Source of the DNA: Photorhabdus cinerea
GTDB taxonomy: Bacteria > Pseudomonadota > Gammaproteobacteria > Enterobacterales > Enterobacteriaceae
DNA length: 64,000 nucleotides
Assembly: GCF_011189575.1 (NCBI RefSeq)
Contig: NZ_PUJW01000002.1
Span: forward strand, 62,001 to 126,000
Reading direction: 5' to 3'
Shown: piece after piece, positions 17,407 to 25,653 of the stretch
How the letters are laid out: every line of letters begins with the position of its first letter
Numbering within the stretch: position 1 is the first letter of the stretch
The notes under the pieces: model-generated
Told to the model about the DNA's origin: nothing
The model's database searches: none
What the model saw: only the letters and a program-made list of their open reading frames with translations
Position numbers and translations under genes: made by a program

Positions 17407-18660
17407 TTATTCAATCCTTACGGTATCATTATTAACCAATCTATTCTTACCAAAGCTAACTATTGTTTGCCCTTCAGTAATACCATTTTTGATCTCAATA
17501 TCAGAGCCATTATCTTGGCCGGTGGAGACCTGAATGCGCTGGGCAACTTTTTTATCTGGATGGTAAATAAACACATAGCTCTTGTTATCAATGGAGAACA
17601 CCATAGATGAAGGGACAGAGAATATTTTCCTATCTTCATCAAGTTTAATGATGATATCAACTGATTGACCTCGCTTGAAATCAAGTGCTTTTTTATCTTC
17701 TAATTCAAATCTGACTTTGAAAGTTCCATTATTCACCTCAGATGAAATCAATTTCACAAGCAAAGGTGTTTTTCCATTATTATAGACTAAATTAGCAGAT
17801 GAGTTGTATGTTATTTTGTTCAAGTAGTATTCGTTGATTTCTGATTCGAAATAAAAACTTGATAAATCATCAACAATAGCTATTTGATCGCCAGGTTTTA
17901 ACCGTTGACCTAAAATTAAATCTAATGAACTTATATTGCCTGCTATAGGTGATTTTATTGAAAGTTGTTCAAAACCATTTTCAATGATTTCAGAGAGCTT
18001 TCTCTGTTTTTCAACAAATTCGTCTATCTCTTTTAATTGCTTTGATATGTCACGATCTTTATCATTTTTTAATTTTTTGTAAAATAGATAAACATCATGC
18101 CAATAGTCTTTTTTAATCTTTAAATCAGAAATGGTTTCTTTAGAAACATAATTTTTATTTACCAGGTTATTATATCTTCTTGACTTATCTTCTGTTTCTT
18201 TTAACTCTTTGGATGCTTCTAAGAATCTGTTATTGATATCTCTATAATCAGATTGCAAGCTTATTCTTATGTTTATTAAATTATTCAGTTTATCTGTAAC
18301 GTCTGCTAACATTGCAGAATTATTCAATGTGAAATTAAAGTTAGATAATTTAACTATTTCTTCTCCCTTTAAGACATTTTGTGATGGTTTTTTCATTATA
18401 TCGGTAACGATTCCGCCAATCTCTGTTGAGATCGATACGCTTTTATTAGGAACAACAACGGCTCTTGTTTTTAAAATATCACTATCTATTTTGCTGCTGA
18501 TACGAAATTTTTTGACCTCATTTTCATTCACGGAAGCTTCTTTAGATGAAATGACATAATAAGCCATAAATACGATAAATGAAATAAAAGCGATAAAGAA
18601 AATAAGAATTAATAACTTCTCTTTATTATGTATGCCTTTTTTTCTGATTTCTATATCCAT
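17407..18660 (-). CDS. darC: Darobactin exporter membrane fusion protein DarC
   Basis: An HlyD/RND-type periplasmic adaptor, about 417 aa. A single N-terminal membrane helix (LLILIFFIAFISFIVFMAYY), a lipoyl half-motif, a long coiled-coil stretch rich in Lys/Glu (about residues 100-210), then KSPIAGNISSLDLILGQRLK and beta-barrel segments. It would bridge the inner-membrane exporter to an outer-membrane channel; no TolC-like gene lies in the operon, so a genomic TolC is probably used. The ATG at 18660 is preferred; a GTG at 18672 overlapping the darB stop is possible. Confidence 0.88.
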   Translation of the reverse strand: MDIEIRKKGIHNKEKLLILIFFIAFISFIVFMAYYVISSKEASVNENEVKKFRISSKIDSDILKTRAVVVPNKSVSISTEIGGIVTDIMKKPSQNVLKGEEIVKLSNFNFTLNNSAMLADVTDKLNNLINIRISLQSDYRDINNRFLEASKELKETEDKSRRYNNLVNKNYVSKETISDLKIKKDYWHDVYLFYKKLKNDKDRDISKQLKEIDEFVEKQRKLSEIIENGFEQLSIKSPIAGNISSLDLILGQRLKPGDQIAIVDDLSSFYFESEINEYYLNKITYNSSANLVYNNGKTPLLVKLISSEVNNGTFKVRFELEDKKALDFKRGQSVDIIIKLDEDRKIFSVPSSMVFSIDNKSYVFIYHPDKKVAQRIQVSTGQDNGSDIEIKNGITEGQTIVSFGKNRLVNNDTVRIE

Positions 18661-18668
18661 GATTAATC

Positions 18669-21038
18669 TCACAAAAATTTAGTAGCAGATAATTTTCTAT
18701 AATTCATCAAATAGGTAATGATCATTATAATAACGGTGAATATCATTGTCGCAGATAAGGCGAGAGCGCTATATACAAAAGAATCAGTGTAAATCACATT
18801 ATATTCGCCGAGTAAATAAACCAAAATGGTTCTTCCTGATATATATGCTATGAAAATTGATGCAATTATAGGAATGACGCTTTTCGATAAAAAATGGATA
18901 AGATTTGTATAAATAGAACCCCCAATGGACTCCATTATACTTAATTCCTTTTTCATATGGTTGAAATCAGTCATGCTGGTAGTAAAGCAGGCTATAATCA
19001 ATAATAATATTGAGAAAATAGCGACAGCAGATGATAGTTTTATTACTTTTAAATAATTATCATAATAATAACTGAATAAATTGCTGGTTAAATTAATTTC
19101 ATTTTTATCAAAGCCATATGCTAGCAATTCATTAAGTACCGGTGAAAGGTTATCTATGTTATTTAAATTTAGTGAAGCATATTTACTCTGATCCTTTTTT
19201 ATAAAAATAACTATTGGCTTGAATGGTTCATCTATAGCACCTAAATTAAAATCTTCTATAATCTGAATAAACCTGATTTGGATTTTTTTACCTTCTATTG
19301 TATACCAATAGTAGTTGTTAAAAATATCATCGTACTTGATAATTCCATTTTGTTTCAAAAACTCTTTTGTCACTAATGCATTAACAACATCAGTATTATC
19401 GCTTTGGTATACTCGTTTGTCATTACCCGCTAATATTTTCATTTTCCAGACGTCAGTAAAGTTCTCGTCTGCAATAATGACATTTGAAGATATATAATTA
19501 TTTATATCTTGTTGGCCAGAATAATAAATGGTTATATTGTCTCTTGACATGTCAAATGGTTGCCAGTTACTAAGTGTTATTTTTGAAGTGCTATATTTGC
19601 TAGCAAGATCATAGCTTAATTCATTAATGCTTAATTTCTTGTTATTGTCATTATTAATGGTGATTGATATTGTTTTGGTATTATCATATGGAGTATGTAC
19701 ATCAACAAGATGAATATATTGATTAACTAATCCAGTGACTAAATAGATAGAGATGCCAGAAACAAGCAATTGAATAGCCAATGATGATTTTCTAAACCAA
19801 GAGGATAAGGTTGATTCATATCTCATATCCATTTTTCGGTTTCTCTGATAAATATAGAAGCGTAATGAGAATGAAAAATGTATTGATGAAACAAGAATAA
19901 ACGCAATAAGAATAGAAAATATCCCAAGATATATCAAGTTGTTTGTTTCTAAAGTGTAAAATAGGTTTTTTATATATAGGGATGTATTGAATATGGTTAT
20001 GATAAATACTAAGAAAATAAGAGTGGAAAATACCATTCTTACCAGCATTATTGGTAGTGAATCACAAATAATATTGAAGGTCGATGCACCCAACGCTTTT
20101 TTTAATTGATAGATATCCCTTTTTTCTGATGAATCAGCGGAAGTTAAATTATAATAGTTTGTTAACGCAGCAAATAAAATAAATGTGAATGCTATATATG
20201 AGCTATAGATGACTTCCTTTGATAAACCAATAGCAATTTCATCAGGTAATTTGTCTTGATAATGAATATCTTTTAATTTCTTTAATGACAAATGAATAAA
20301 TTCACTGGCAGTAAATGGAGCACCTGGAAGATTGGATGCTTTTGTTTCAATGATATTTTTGAGAAGTATATCTTTATTAAATGTTGTATTTTTATCAGTA
20401 AATTTTACAAAAATATAAGCGTGTGTATCATACCAATTGAATATTTCTTTGTTGTAGTCTTTTATAAGGTTTGGTTTAAATGAAATAATAGCATCCATAT
20501 TGAGACTCGAATCATGACGTCTTTCTAAGATATCCTTGATGATATAGGTTTCATTATCCAGAGTAATAGATTTTCCTTTGGGATCTTCCAGTCCGAGATA
20601 TCGGTTGTTGAAATCTTTTGTGATATAAATCTCATTTGCTCCCAGGGTGTTATCTGCTCTCTTAAAGGGAGATAAGGTATTCAGGAATTCATGGCTCACT
20701 GCAAACACAGGAACTTTAGTGATCTTTTTACCTTGTAGTTCAATGGTCGTATTAAGTTTGAAAATGTAGTCTACATGATTTACTCTTGCATCTTTTCTCA
20801 GTTCATCAATGAGTGGTAGTGGAGATTTTGCTGATCTTACTTTTTCTCCGTTAGGTAAATTGAATGTGGTTTCTACCCGGTAAAAGTTGCCATTATCCTG
20901 ATAATAGTTATCGATTTTAGTATCTGAATAGAAGGCGGTAGAAAGTAAATAAAGGGCTAGTATTGCTATTGATACCGAGAGTATCGATACCGATATATTG
21001 AAACGCTTCATGGATTTTGAGATGTTAATAGCGTTCAT
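18669..21038 (-). CDS. darB: Darobactin ABC exporter permease DarB
   Basis: A 789-aa FtsX/MacB-type permease. One membrane helix at about residues 13-35, a large extracytoplasmic domain, a helix bundle around 280-400, a further helix near 420-445, a second extracytoplasmic domain, and three helices at about 680-785. This duplicated arrangement is typical of large peptide-export permeases. Gene order A-B-C-D-E (precursor, permease, adaptor, ATPase, radical SAM) is that published for darobactin. Codon use is strongly AT-rich, unlike the neighbours. Confidence 0.88.
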   Translation of the reverse strand: MNAINISKSMKRFNISVSILSVSIAILALYLLSTAFYSDTKIDNYYQDNGNFYRVETTFNLPNGEKVRSAKSPLPLIDELRKDARVNHVDYIFKLNTTIELQGKKITKVPVFAVSHEFLNTLSPFKRADNTLGANEIYITKDFNNRYLGLEDPKGKSITLDNETYIIKDILERRHDSSLNMDAIISFKPNLIKDYNKEIFNWYDTHAYIFVKFTDKNTTFNKDILLKNIIETKASNLPGAPFTASEFIHLSLKKLKDIHYQDKLPDEIAIGLSKEVIYSSYIAFTFILFAALTNYYNLTSADSSEKRDIYQLKKALGASTFNIICDSLPIMLVRMVFSTLIFLVFIITIFNTSLYIKNLFYTLETNNLIYLGIFSILIAFILVSSIHFSFSLRFYIYQRNRKMDMRYESTLSSWFRKSSLAIQLLVSGISIYLVTGLVNQYIHLVDVHTPYDNTKTISITINNDNNKKLSINELSYDLASKYSTSKITLSNWQPFDMSRDNITIYYSGQQDINNYISSNVIIADENFTDVWKMKILAGNDKRVYQSDNTDVVNALVTKEFLKQNGIIKYDDIFNNYYWYTIEGKKIQIRFIQIIEDFNLGAIDEPFKPIVIFIKKDQSKYASLNLNNIDNLSPVLNELLAYGFDKNEINLTSNLFSYYYDNYLKVIKLSSAVAIFSILLLIIACFTTSMTDFNHMKKELSIMESIGGSIYTNLIHFLSKSVIPIIASIFIAYISGRTILVYLLGEYNVIYTDSFVYSALALSATMIFTVIIMIITYLMNYRKLSATKFL

Positions 21039-21417
21039 TTTGTAGCTACCATTCCTTTTCTTGAGATTAACTTTTATAGTATTTAGATACCGAGATCTTC
21101 GTCTCTGTTTCTGAGTATTTCACATAATATACATAAAGATCCAACTAAAATGTTTTTTTCTGTCAATATTGATTTTTTATCGCGTTTTTACTCTTTTTAG
21201 TTACTGGAGTGTATTATGTTTTTATGTAGAAATTAGAATATGTAATAATATTAGTGGTAAAAGGTAGTAATATTCAAGGGTAAAGTTTTAGATTTGAGGA
21301 ACTTATCCATATTGTTCAAATTATTATATTAACATGATGAAATTATTTAGGGTAATCCTAATAAATTCATAGGATTACCCTATGGTTAAGGTTTAATAAA
21401 TGTCTTAATTGGAGGAA
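21039..21417. other. AT-rich gap between darA and darB
   Basis: No ORF with a ribosome binding site was seen here. The region holds a stable hairpin near the darA end (21349-21381) and then AT-rich DNA up to darB. It is long for an intra-operon gap and could carry a processing or attenuation site that keeps precursor mRNA above transporter mRNA. Confidence 0.5.
21349..21381 (-). terminator. Hairpin after darA: attenuator or leaky terminator
   Basis: AGGGTAATCCTA and TAGGATTACCCT form a perfect 12-bp stem around a 9-base loop, 37 bases after the darA stop. The following minus-strand sequence is AAATAATTTC, without a strong T-run, so partial termination or a 3' stabilising stem is more likely than a full stop. 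Confidence 0.6.
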
Positions 21418-21594
21418 TTAAATTTCCTGAAAGCTTTTCGACCAATTCCAGGCAGTGATTTCAGGAATTTTTGACTTGCTGCTTAACTCATTCAGCGATT
21501 TTTCAGTAATTGAGAGTTCGGTTTCTTTGAATGATGCAGCAAGAGAATTTAGTGCTTCTTGAGTTTTGCAAGTTTCAACTGAAATGTTTTGCAT
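21418..21594 (-). CDS. darA: Darobactin A precursor peptide DarA (copy 1)
   Basis: A 58-aa RiPP precursor. The leader includes SLAASFKETELSITEKSLNE and IPEITA, then the core WNWSKSF and a short tail QEI. This core is exactly the seven residues of darobactin A, which binds the lateral gate of BamA in Gram-negative outer membranes. W1, W3 and K5, the crosslinked residues, are present. I start at the ATG at 21594 because GGAG lies 6 bases upstream and copy 2 has the same layout; an ATG four codons earlier overlaps that site. Confidence 0.95.
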   Translation of the reverse strand: MQNISVETCKTQEALNSLAASFKETELSITEKSLNELSSKSKIPEITAWNWSKSFQEI

Positions 21595-21711
21595 GATAAT
21601 CTCCATTTTGTTTTACAGATGGTTAATGAGATAATTTACGATTTCCTTCGAATAAAAATATGGTCAGGAAATTCTTACTTCCATATGGAAAATGCTGATA
21701 TCAACGCCCAA

Positions 21712-21740
21712 TTAATAATACTATGTTGAATAATTGTCAA
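21712..21740 (-). promoter_or_regulatory. Promoter-like element of darA copy 1
   Basis: TTGACA (21740-21735), a 17-base spacer and TATTAA (21717-21712). The same -35, spacing and -10 recur before copy 2 at 22175-22147, and the surrounding 70 bases are conserved between the two. A partly degenerate TTGATATCAA palindrome follows. Confidence 0.7.
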
Positions 21741-21847
21741 TGTGTTTTTCTGTTTTTTATGACTCAATCTAAAAGATAAAAATTAAATCTCTTAGATATG
21801 TCTGGTTATTACCTTACAATGAAAGATTAATAACATCCTTACCCTAT

Positions 21848-22021
21848 TTAGATAGGGAATCTTTTTGTCCAGTTCCAGGCATTAATTTCAGGGATCTCGG
21901 TATTACTGGCTAATTCGTCCAGAGCCTTTTCCGTAATTGATAGTTCTGTCCCTTTGAATGATGTGACAAGGGAATTTAGTAACTCTTGATCTTTGCAGGT
22001 TTCAATAGGAATATTTTGCAT
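21848..22021 (-). CDS. Second darobactin precursor with darobactin B core
   Basis: A small intact gene of 57 codons, MQNIPIETCK at the start, ELSITEKALDELAS in the leader, then IPEINA and the core WNWTKRF followed by PI and a TAA stop. The leader is about 70% identical to copy 1. The core keeps W1, W3 and K5 but changes S4 to T and S6 to R, the sequence reported for darobactin B. GGAG lies 6 bases before the ATG. It lies upstream of copy 1, so copy 1 with its own promoter separates it from darBCDE. Confidence 0.93.
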   Translation of the reverse strand: MQNIPIETCKDQELLNSLVTSFKGTELSITEKALDELASNTEIPEINAWNWTKRFPI

Positions 22022-22124
22022 GATATTCTCCGCTCACATTTTCAGATGATTAGTTAATTGATTGATTATTTCCTTTAAATACAAATGTATTGTCAGGATG
22101 TCTCTTGTTCTATATCCATATGAA

Positions 22125-22144
22125 AAATGCTGATATCAGCATTT
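22125..22144. promoter_or_regulatory. 20-bp palindrome at the start of the copy 2 transcript
   Basis: AAATGCTGATATCAGCATTT is a perfect 20-bp palindrome located just after the -10 element, overlapping the expected +1 region. Copy 1 has a decayed version (TGCTGATATCAACG) at the same place. The position suits a repressor operator. Confidence 0.55.
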
Positions 22145-22146
22145 AA

Positions 22147-22175
22147 TTAATAGTACTATGTTAAAGCATTGTCAA
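22147..22175 (-). promoter_or_regulatory. Promoter-like element of the second precursor
   Basis: TTGACA (22175-22170), a 17-base spacer and TATTAA (22152-22147), identical in boxes and spacing to the element before copy 1. It would start the longest dar transcript. Confidence 0.7.
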
Positions 22176-22514
22176 TGTGCTTTGTTGTCTTTTATGACAT
22201 CGCTTAAGAAGTAAAAATCTGGATTTTTGGATGTATCAGGCAAGTATCGTCTTGCAGGATTTAATTTTATAGGTTATGAGAATTGATTTAAGTCGTTATT
22301 ATTACTGTTATTTAAAGTAAATGTATTTAACCTGAATTTAATATCATATTTTATAATATATAGTTAAAATATTTCTACAGTAAAACATTAGAAGAGATAA
22401 AAATTATCCTTTTGAGGTAGAAGGTTCACTATTATAAACGGCCTGAGTTATATCAAATAATTATTGCATTATGATCATTAAGTTGCCGATTAAATTTCTG
22501 GTCGATATCAATAT
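22176..22514. other. AT-rich intergenic DNA upstream of the dar operon
   Basis: No supported gene. The first 60 bases next to the promoter are weakly similar to the region upstream of darA copy 1 (a duplicated block). I searched for a third precursor (WNW core) and saw none. Confidence 0.5.
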
Positions 22515-22518
22515 AAAA

Positions 22519-22549
22519 TTAAGGCGCACAGTTCGGGTGCGCCCCTTAA
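22519..22549 (-). terminator. Terminator of pykA
   Basis: On the minus strand TTAAGG..CGCAC pairs with GTGCGCCTTAA, followed by TTTTAT. It lies 17 bases beyond the pykA stop. Confidence 0.82.
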
Positions 22550-22565
22550 TTTCTGTAGTAATGTT

Positions 22566-24008
22566 TTATTCCACTTCAAGAATACGGCAGGTGTTAGTGC
22601 TGCCAATTGTCCCCATTTGGTCGCCTTGAGTAACCAGAACAAGGTCGCCGGAAACCAGATAACCTTTATCACGCAGACGGTTAACGGCCTCATTAGCGGC
22701 TGTAATGCCGTCAGTATGACTGCTGCAATAAACCGGTGTAACGCCACGGTAAAGCGCCGTTTGGTTCAATGTTTTTTCATGACGCGACATAGAGAAAATG
22801 TGTAAACCAGAACTGATGCGGGACATCATCCGAGTGGTGCGACCTGATTCGGTCATTGCGATAATCGCCTTCACACCTCTTAGATGGTTTGCTGCATACA
22901 TGGTAGACATGGCAATGGCTTCTTCGGTACTTTCGAAAATAGTGTCTAACCGATGTTTGGATACATTGAGTCCTGGCATTTTTTCTGCCCCCAAACAGAC
23001 CTGAGCCATGGCAGCAACAGTTTCAGCCGGGTATTGGCCTGCGGCTGTCTCAGCGGAAAGCATCACTGCGTCAGTACCGTCAAGAACTGCGTTCGCTACA
23101 TCCATCACTTCTGCACGGGTAGGCATTGGATTGGTAATCATGGATTCCATCATCTGAGTAGCGGTAATTACGACGCGATTCAATTGACGGGCACGACGGA
23201 TCAATTTTTTCTGAACACCGACCAGCTCTGGATCACCGATCTCTACGCCGAGATCACCACGGGCAACCATTACAACATCGGAAGCCAGAATAATTTCGTC
23301 AATAATTTCATCACTGCTGACGGCTTCAGCACGTTCAACTTTTGCCACGATTTGCGTTTCGCAGCCGGCATCCCGCGCCAGACGGCGGGCATAATTGAGA
23401 TCTTCGCCAGTACGAGGGAAAGAGACGGCGAGGTAATCAACGCCAATTTTGGCGGCGGTGATAATGTCTTCTTTATCCTTTTCGGTCAGAGCTTCAGCGG
23501 ATAAGCCTCCACCTAGTTTGTTGATACCTTTATTGTTAGACAGCTGGCCGCCAACAGTGACTTCCGTGAATACTTTCATGCCCTGAACTTCTAATACTTT
23601 CAGTTGAACACGTCCATCATCCAGCAGCAGAATATCACCCGGTACAACATCAGCGGGTAATCCCTTGTAATCGATACCGACTTTCTCTTTATTGCCTTCG
23701 CCTTTATTAAGGTTGGCATCAAGTAGAAATTTATCTCCGACATTCAGGAAAATTTTGCCCTCTTTAAACGTTGATACGCGGATTTTAGGTCCCTGAAGAT
23801 CGCCAAGAATAGCGATATGGCGGCCTAGGCGGGCTGCTATTTCGCGGACTTTATTGGCACGTTGGAGGTGATCTTCTGCCGTGCCGTGGGAAAAGTTGAG
23901 GCGGACTACGTTTGCACCCGCAATAATAATTTTTTCAAGGTTATTATCGCGGTCGGTAGCCGGACCAAGGGTAGTAACAATCTTCGTTCTTCTGAGCCGT
24001 CTGGACAT
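22566..24008 (-). CDS. pykA: Pyruvate kinase II
   Basis: PykA makes pyruvate and ATP from phosphoenolpyruvate and ADP. The 480-aa protein begins MSRRLRRTKIVTTLGPATD, as E. coli PykA rather than PykF does. GDLQGPKIRV, VMVARGDLGVEIG (Mg/PEP region) and VITATQMMESMITNPMPTRAE (pyruvate kinase signature) are intact. Gene order pykA-hexR-zwf is conserved with E. coli, but accessory DNA has entered on both sides of pykA. Confidence 0.96.
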   Translation of the reverse strand: MSRRLRRTKIVTTLGPATDRDNNLEKIIIAGANVVRLNFSHGTAEDHLQRANKVREIAARLGRHIAILGDLQGPKIRVSTFKEGKIFLNVGDKFLLDANLNKGEGNKEKVGIDYKGLPADVVPGDILLLDDGRVQLKVLEVQGMKVFTEVTVGGQLSNNKGINKLGGGLSAEALTEKDKEDIITAAKIGVDYLAVSFPRTGEDLNYARRLARDAGCETQIVAKVERAEAVSSDEIIDEIILASDVVMVARGDLGVEIGDPELVGVQKKLIRRARQLNRVVITATQMMESMITNPMPTRAEVMDVANAVLDGTDAVMLSAETAAGQYPAETVAAMAQVCLGAEKMPGLNVSKHRLDTIFESTEEAIAMSTMYAANHLRGVKAIIAMTESGRTTRMMSRISSGLHIFSMSRHEKTLNQTALYRGVTPVYCSSHTDGITAANEAVNRLRDKGYLVSGDLVLVTQGDQMGTIGSTNTCRILEVE

Positions 24009-24356
24009 GTATTACTCCGTTGACCTGTGAGTATTTATAAAAATAATCAATAATCTATTAATTATCCTATAAAACGAGTAAAAAAACCTCTTCGGCAATC
24101 CAACTATCAAGGTTGGTTACAGATTACATTTTTAAAATTACCGTCAGTATATGCTATCAGTCTGACAATTTAATAAATAGTGAACAAAAACACAGCATTA
24201 TTCTAGAAGCTATTTATCTGGTATACCTGCCATCTGTTTATTTTGTTCCTATTTATATAATGGCTTAAATATTTTTATATGGGGGGATTATTATGCTAAA
24301 AAATGCAGTATGGAAGGTGATAAGGCTTCCTATGACATACTGACCGGGGATAACCG
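24009..24356. other. Intergenic region upstream of pykA
   Basis: This holds the pykA promoter region and leader. No supported ORF, repeat or operator was recognised; a 16-codon ORF at about 24294 has no ribosome binding site worth calling. Confidence 0.4.
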
Positions 24357-24530
24357 ATGATGTTTGAGCTGTGTTTTAGGATGGATGTAGTCACCAAGAA
24401 AAAGGGAGTGATATTGATAAGCAAATTAGGTCCACTGGATTGTATTGACAGTGAGAACATTCTGAAACATTGGATAGAGTTCCAGTTGGTGGATGAGCGT
24501 GCTGGCTTAAGGAAAACTAAAATAACTTGA
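24357..24530 (+). pseudogene. Remnant of a type VI effector-like gene (N-terminal piece)
   Basis: A 57-codon open stretch containing KHWIEFQLVDERAG. Peptides of the form HWIEFQLVDE recur at the start of linker regions in T6SS-associated effectors, so I read this as a gene fragment. Its last codons already lie in the repeated unit that carries the CRISPR-like repeats (AAAATAACTTGACAA), so the coding sequence was probably cut by that unit. No clear ribosome binding site. Confidence 0.4.
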
Positions 24531-24647
24531 CAATGAGTAGCTGCCTAAGCTAATTCAATATTCATAATGAACGATGGATGATACTTTGCTCTGTTATATC
24601 ACCGAGTAAACCCTAATTCTTTCTATCCTAATATAGTATTTAGTCAT

Positions 24648-24740
24648 ATGCTCTCCGTATCTACGGAGATGAACCGTAAATGAAGTGGTAATTCAATTTA
24701 TTTCAACCACTGTTCCCTGTGCTTACGGGGATGAGAACGG
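24648..24740 (+). CRISPR. Degenerate two-repeat CRISPR-like array, copy 1
   Basis: Two about 28-bp repeats (24648-24676 and 24710-24740) flank a 33-base spacer, a type I-E geometry. Repeat 1 contains CTCCGTATCTACGGAG then ATGAACCG; repeat 2 contains CCCTGTGCTTACGGGG then ATGAGAACG. Most differences between them are transitions. The pattern CCCCG..CGGGGATRAACCG is the type I-E consensus. An AT-rich leader-like stretch precedes. No cas genes are in the window. Confidence 0.5.
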
Positions 24741-24913
24741 GATTAACCTCAGGGTCGAGTGAATATCAGCAGCAATGCTATTGGTGACTGGAAAATAAAA
24801 TAACTTGACAAGGGTTATCTGCCAACTCTATCTAAATATGAACAATGGATTATCGCTTTGTTATGTCACAGGGTAAATCCTGACGTTTTCTATCCTAATA
24901 ATCCTAAGTATCG

Positions 24914-25008
24914 GTTCTTCGTATCTACGAAGATGAACCGAGAATAACAGCGTGGTCATTCGATTGACTGTCATCATTATTTACCTGTATTTACGGGAAT
25001 GAGAACCG
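24914..25008 (+). CRISPR. Degenerate two-repeat CRISPR-like array, copy 2
   Basis: Repeats at 24914-24940 (CTTCGTATCTACGAAG then ATGAACCG) and about 24981-25008 (CCTGTATTTACGGGA then ATGAGAACCG), with about 37-40 bases between. Compared with copy 1, the first hairpin shows a compensatory change (CTCCG/CGGAG to CTTCG/CGAAG). The spacer is alignable with that of copy 1, so the whole array was duplicated rather than newly acquired. Confidence 0.5.
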
Positions 25009-25037
25009 CTGGTGTTTCTGGGTGTAGTCGCAATTAA

Positions 25038-25202
25038 AGAAAGAGGCGTGATATTGTTGCTGATATTCGACAGAGGGATACTTTATTTTTACAGATGGAC
25101 CACCAGTTGAAACAATCACTGATTTGCACTCAACAGGATAAACAGGGTCTGTTGGCTTTAACTCGCTATACTGATAATGCGATAGGGATTGAAGAAAACT
25201 GA
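25038..25202 (+). pseudogene. C-terminal remnant of a T6SS effector-like gene
   Basis: A 54-codon tail without a start of its own, containing DIVADIRQRDTLFLQMDHQL and LLALTRYTDNAIGIEEN before TGA. It ends 2 bases before the ATG of the following lipoprotein gene, the usual effector-immunity spacing. A stop codon lies directly upstream in frame. The parent family is not certain; context (lipoprotein and DUF4123 genes) suggests a type VI effector. Confidence 0.45.
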
Positions 25203-25204
25203 CT

Positions 25205-25653
25205 ATGATAAATATGAAAAAATACTTACCGATATTATTAGTCATATTCATATCAGGCTGTGCTGATCCGAATGAACCGCTTTCGCCTCCGAAAGATAAC
25301 CAGTGGATCATCGTAGAGGGGGTAGCACCGAAATACACAAAACCGTCTGTATCCGCAGTGTATATATCAAAAGACTGTCTTAAATCTCAGTGGCATGCGG
25401 ATATGTCGTCTTATAAGGTACCGACCTATCACGGATTACGTCTGGATGTGAAGGCTGATCCGCAAACGGGTTACTTTCAGACGAAATTACCTTTTAATGG
25501 TGGAGTTCCGCCGGTGTCGGGCGTGGTTTGTCTCTGCAACTGCCGGATGGTGTAGAGCCGCTGCCGGATATCAAATTCCCGGCTAAACCGTCTTGTGCTG
25601 TGCTGGCTCAACGCGAAGCTAACTGGGTTATCAATCAACAGGAGGATATATGA
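25205..25653 (+). pseudogene. Frameshifted lipoprotein gene, probable T6SS immunity
   Basis: The 5' frame encodes a lipoprotein: KKYLPILLVIFISGCADPN has a lipobox with Cys at about residue 19. After GGVPPVSG the frame is lost and stops early at a TAG, while the next frame continues with LSLQLPDGVEPLPDIKFPAK to a TGA that overlaps the ATG of the DUF4123 gene. One indel near 25520 explains this. Lipoproteins in this position often protect against a periplasmic effector; here both effector and immunity are broken. Confidence 0.65.

Larger units (their letters stand above)
24510..25009. repeat. Two diverged tandem copies of a ~230-bp unit
   Basis: Copy 1 runs from about 24510 to 24741, copy 2 from about 24790 to 25009. 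Both start with AAAATAACTTGACAA, share blocks such as TATCCTAATA and GTTAT.TCAC, and end with two hairpin repeats. The right flank of copy 2 (GTGATATTG context, 25024-25062) also resembles the left flank of copy 1 (24389-24425). Confidence 0.65.

Noticed and set aside
22176..22514. Third darobactin precursor copy
   Set aside because: No WNW-like core or ELSITEK leader in any frame; only weak similarity of promoter-side DNA.
23000..23504. 183-codon ORF opposite to pykA
   Set aside because: Antisense shadow of a highly conserved enzyme gene; no start signal or family resemblance.
24648..25008. Functional CRISPR array
   Set aside because: Only two divergent repeats per unit, duplicated spacer, and no cas genes; reported as degenerate and CRISPR-like only.
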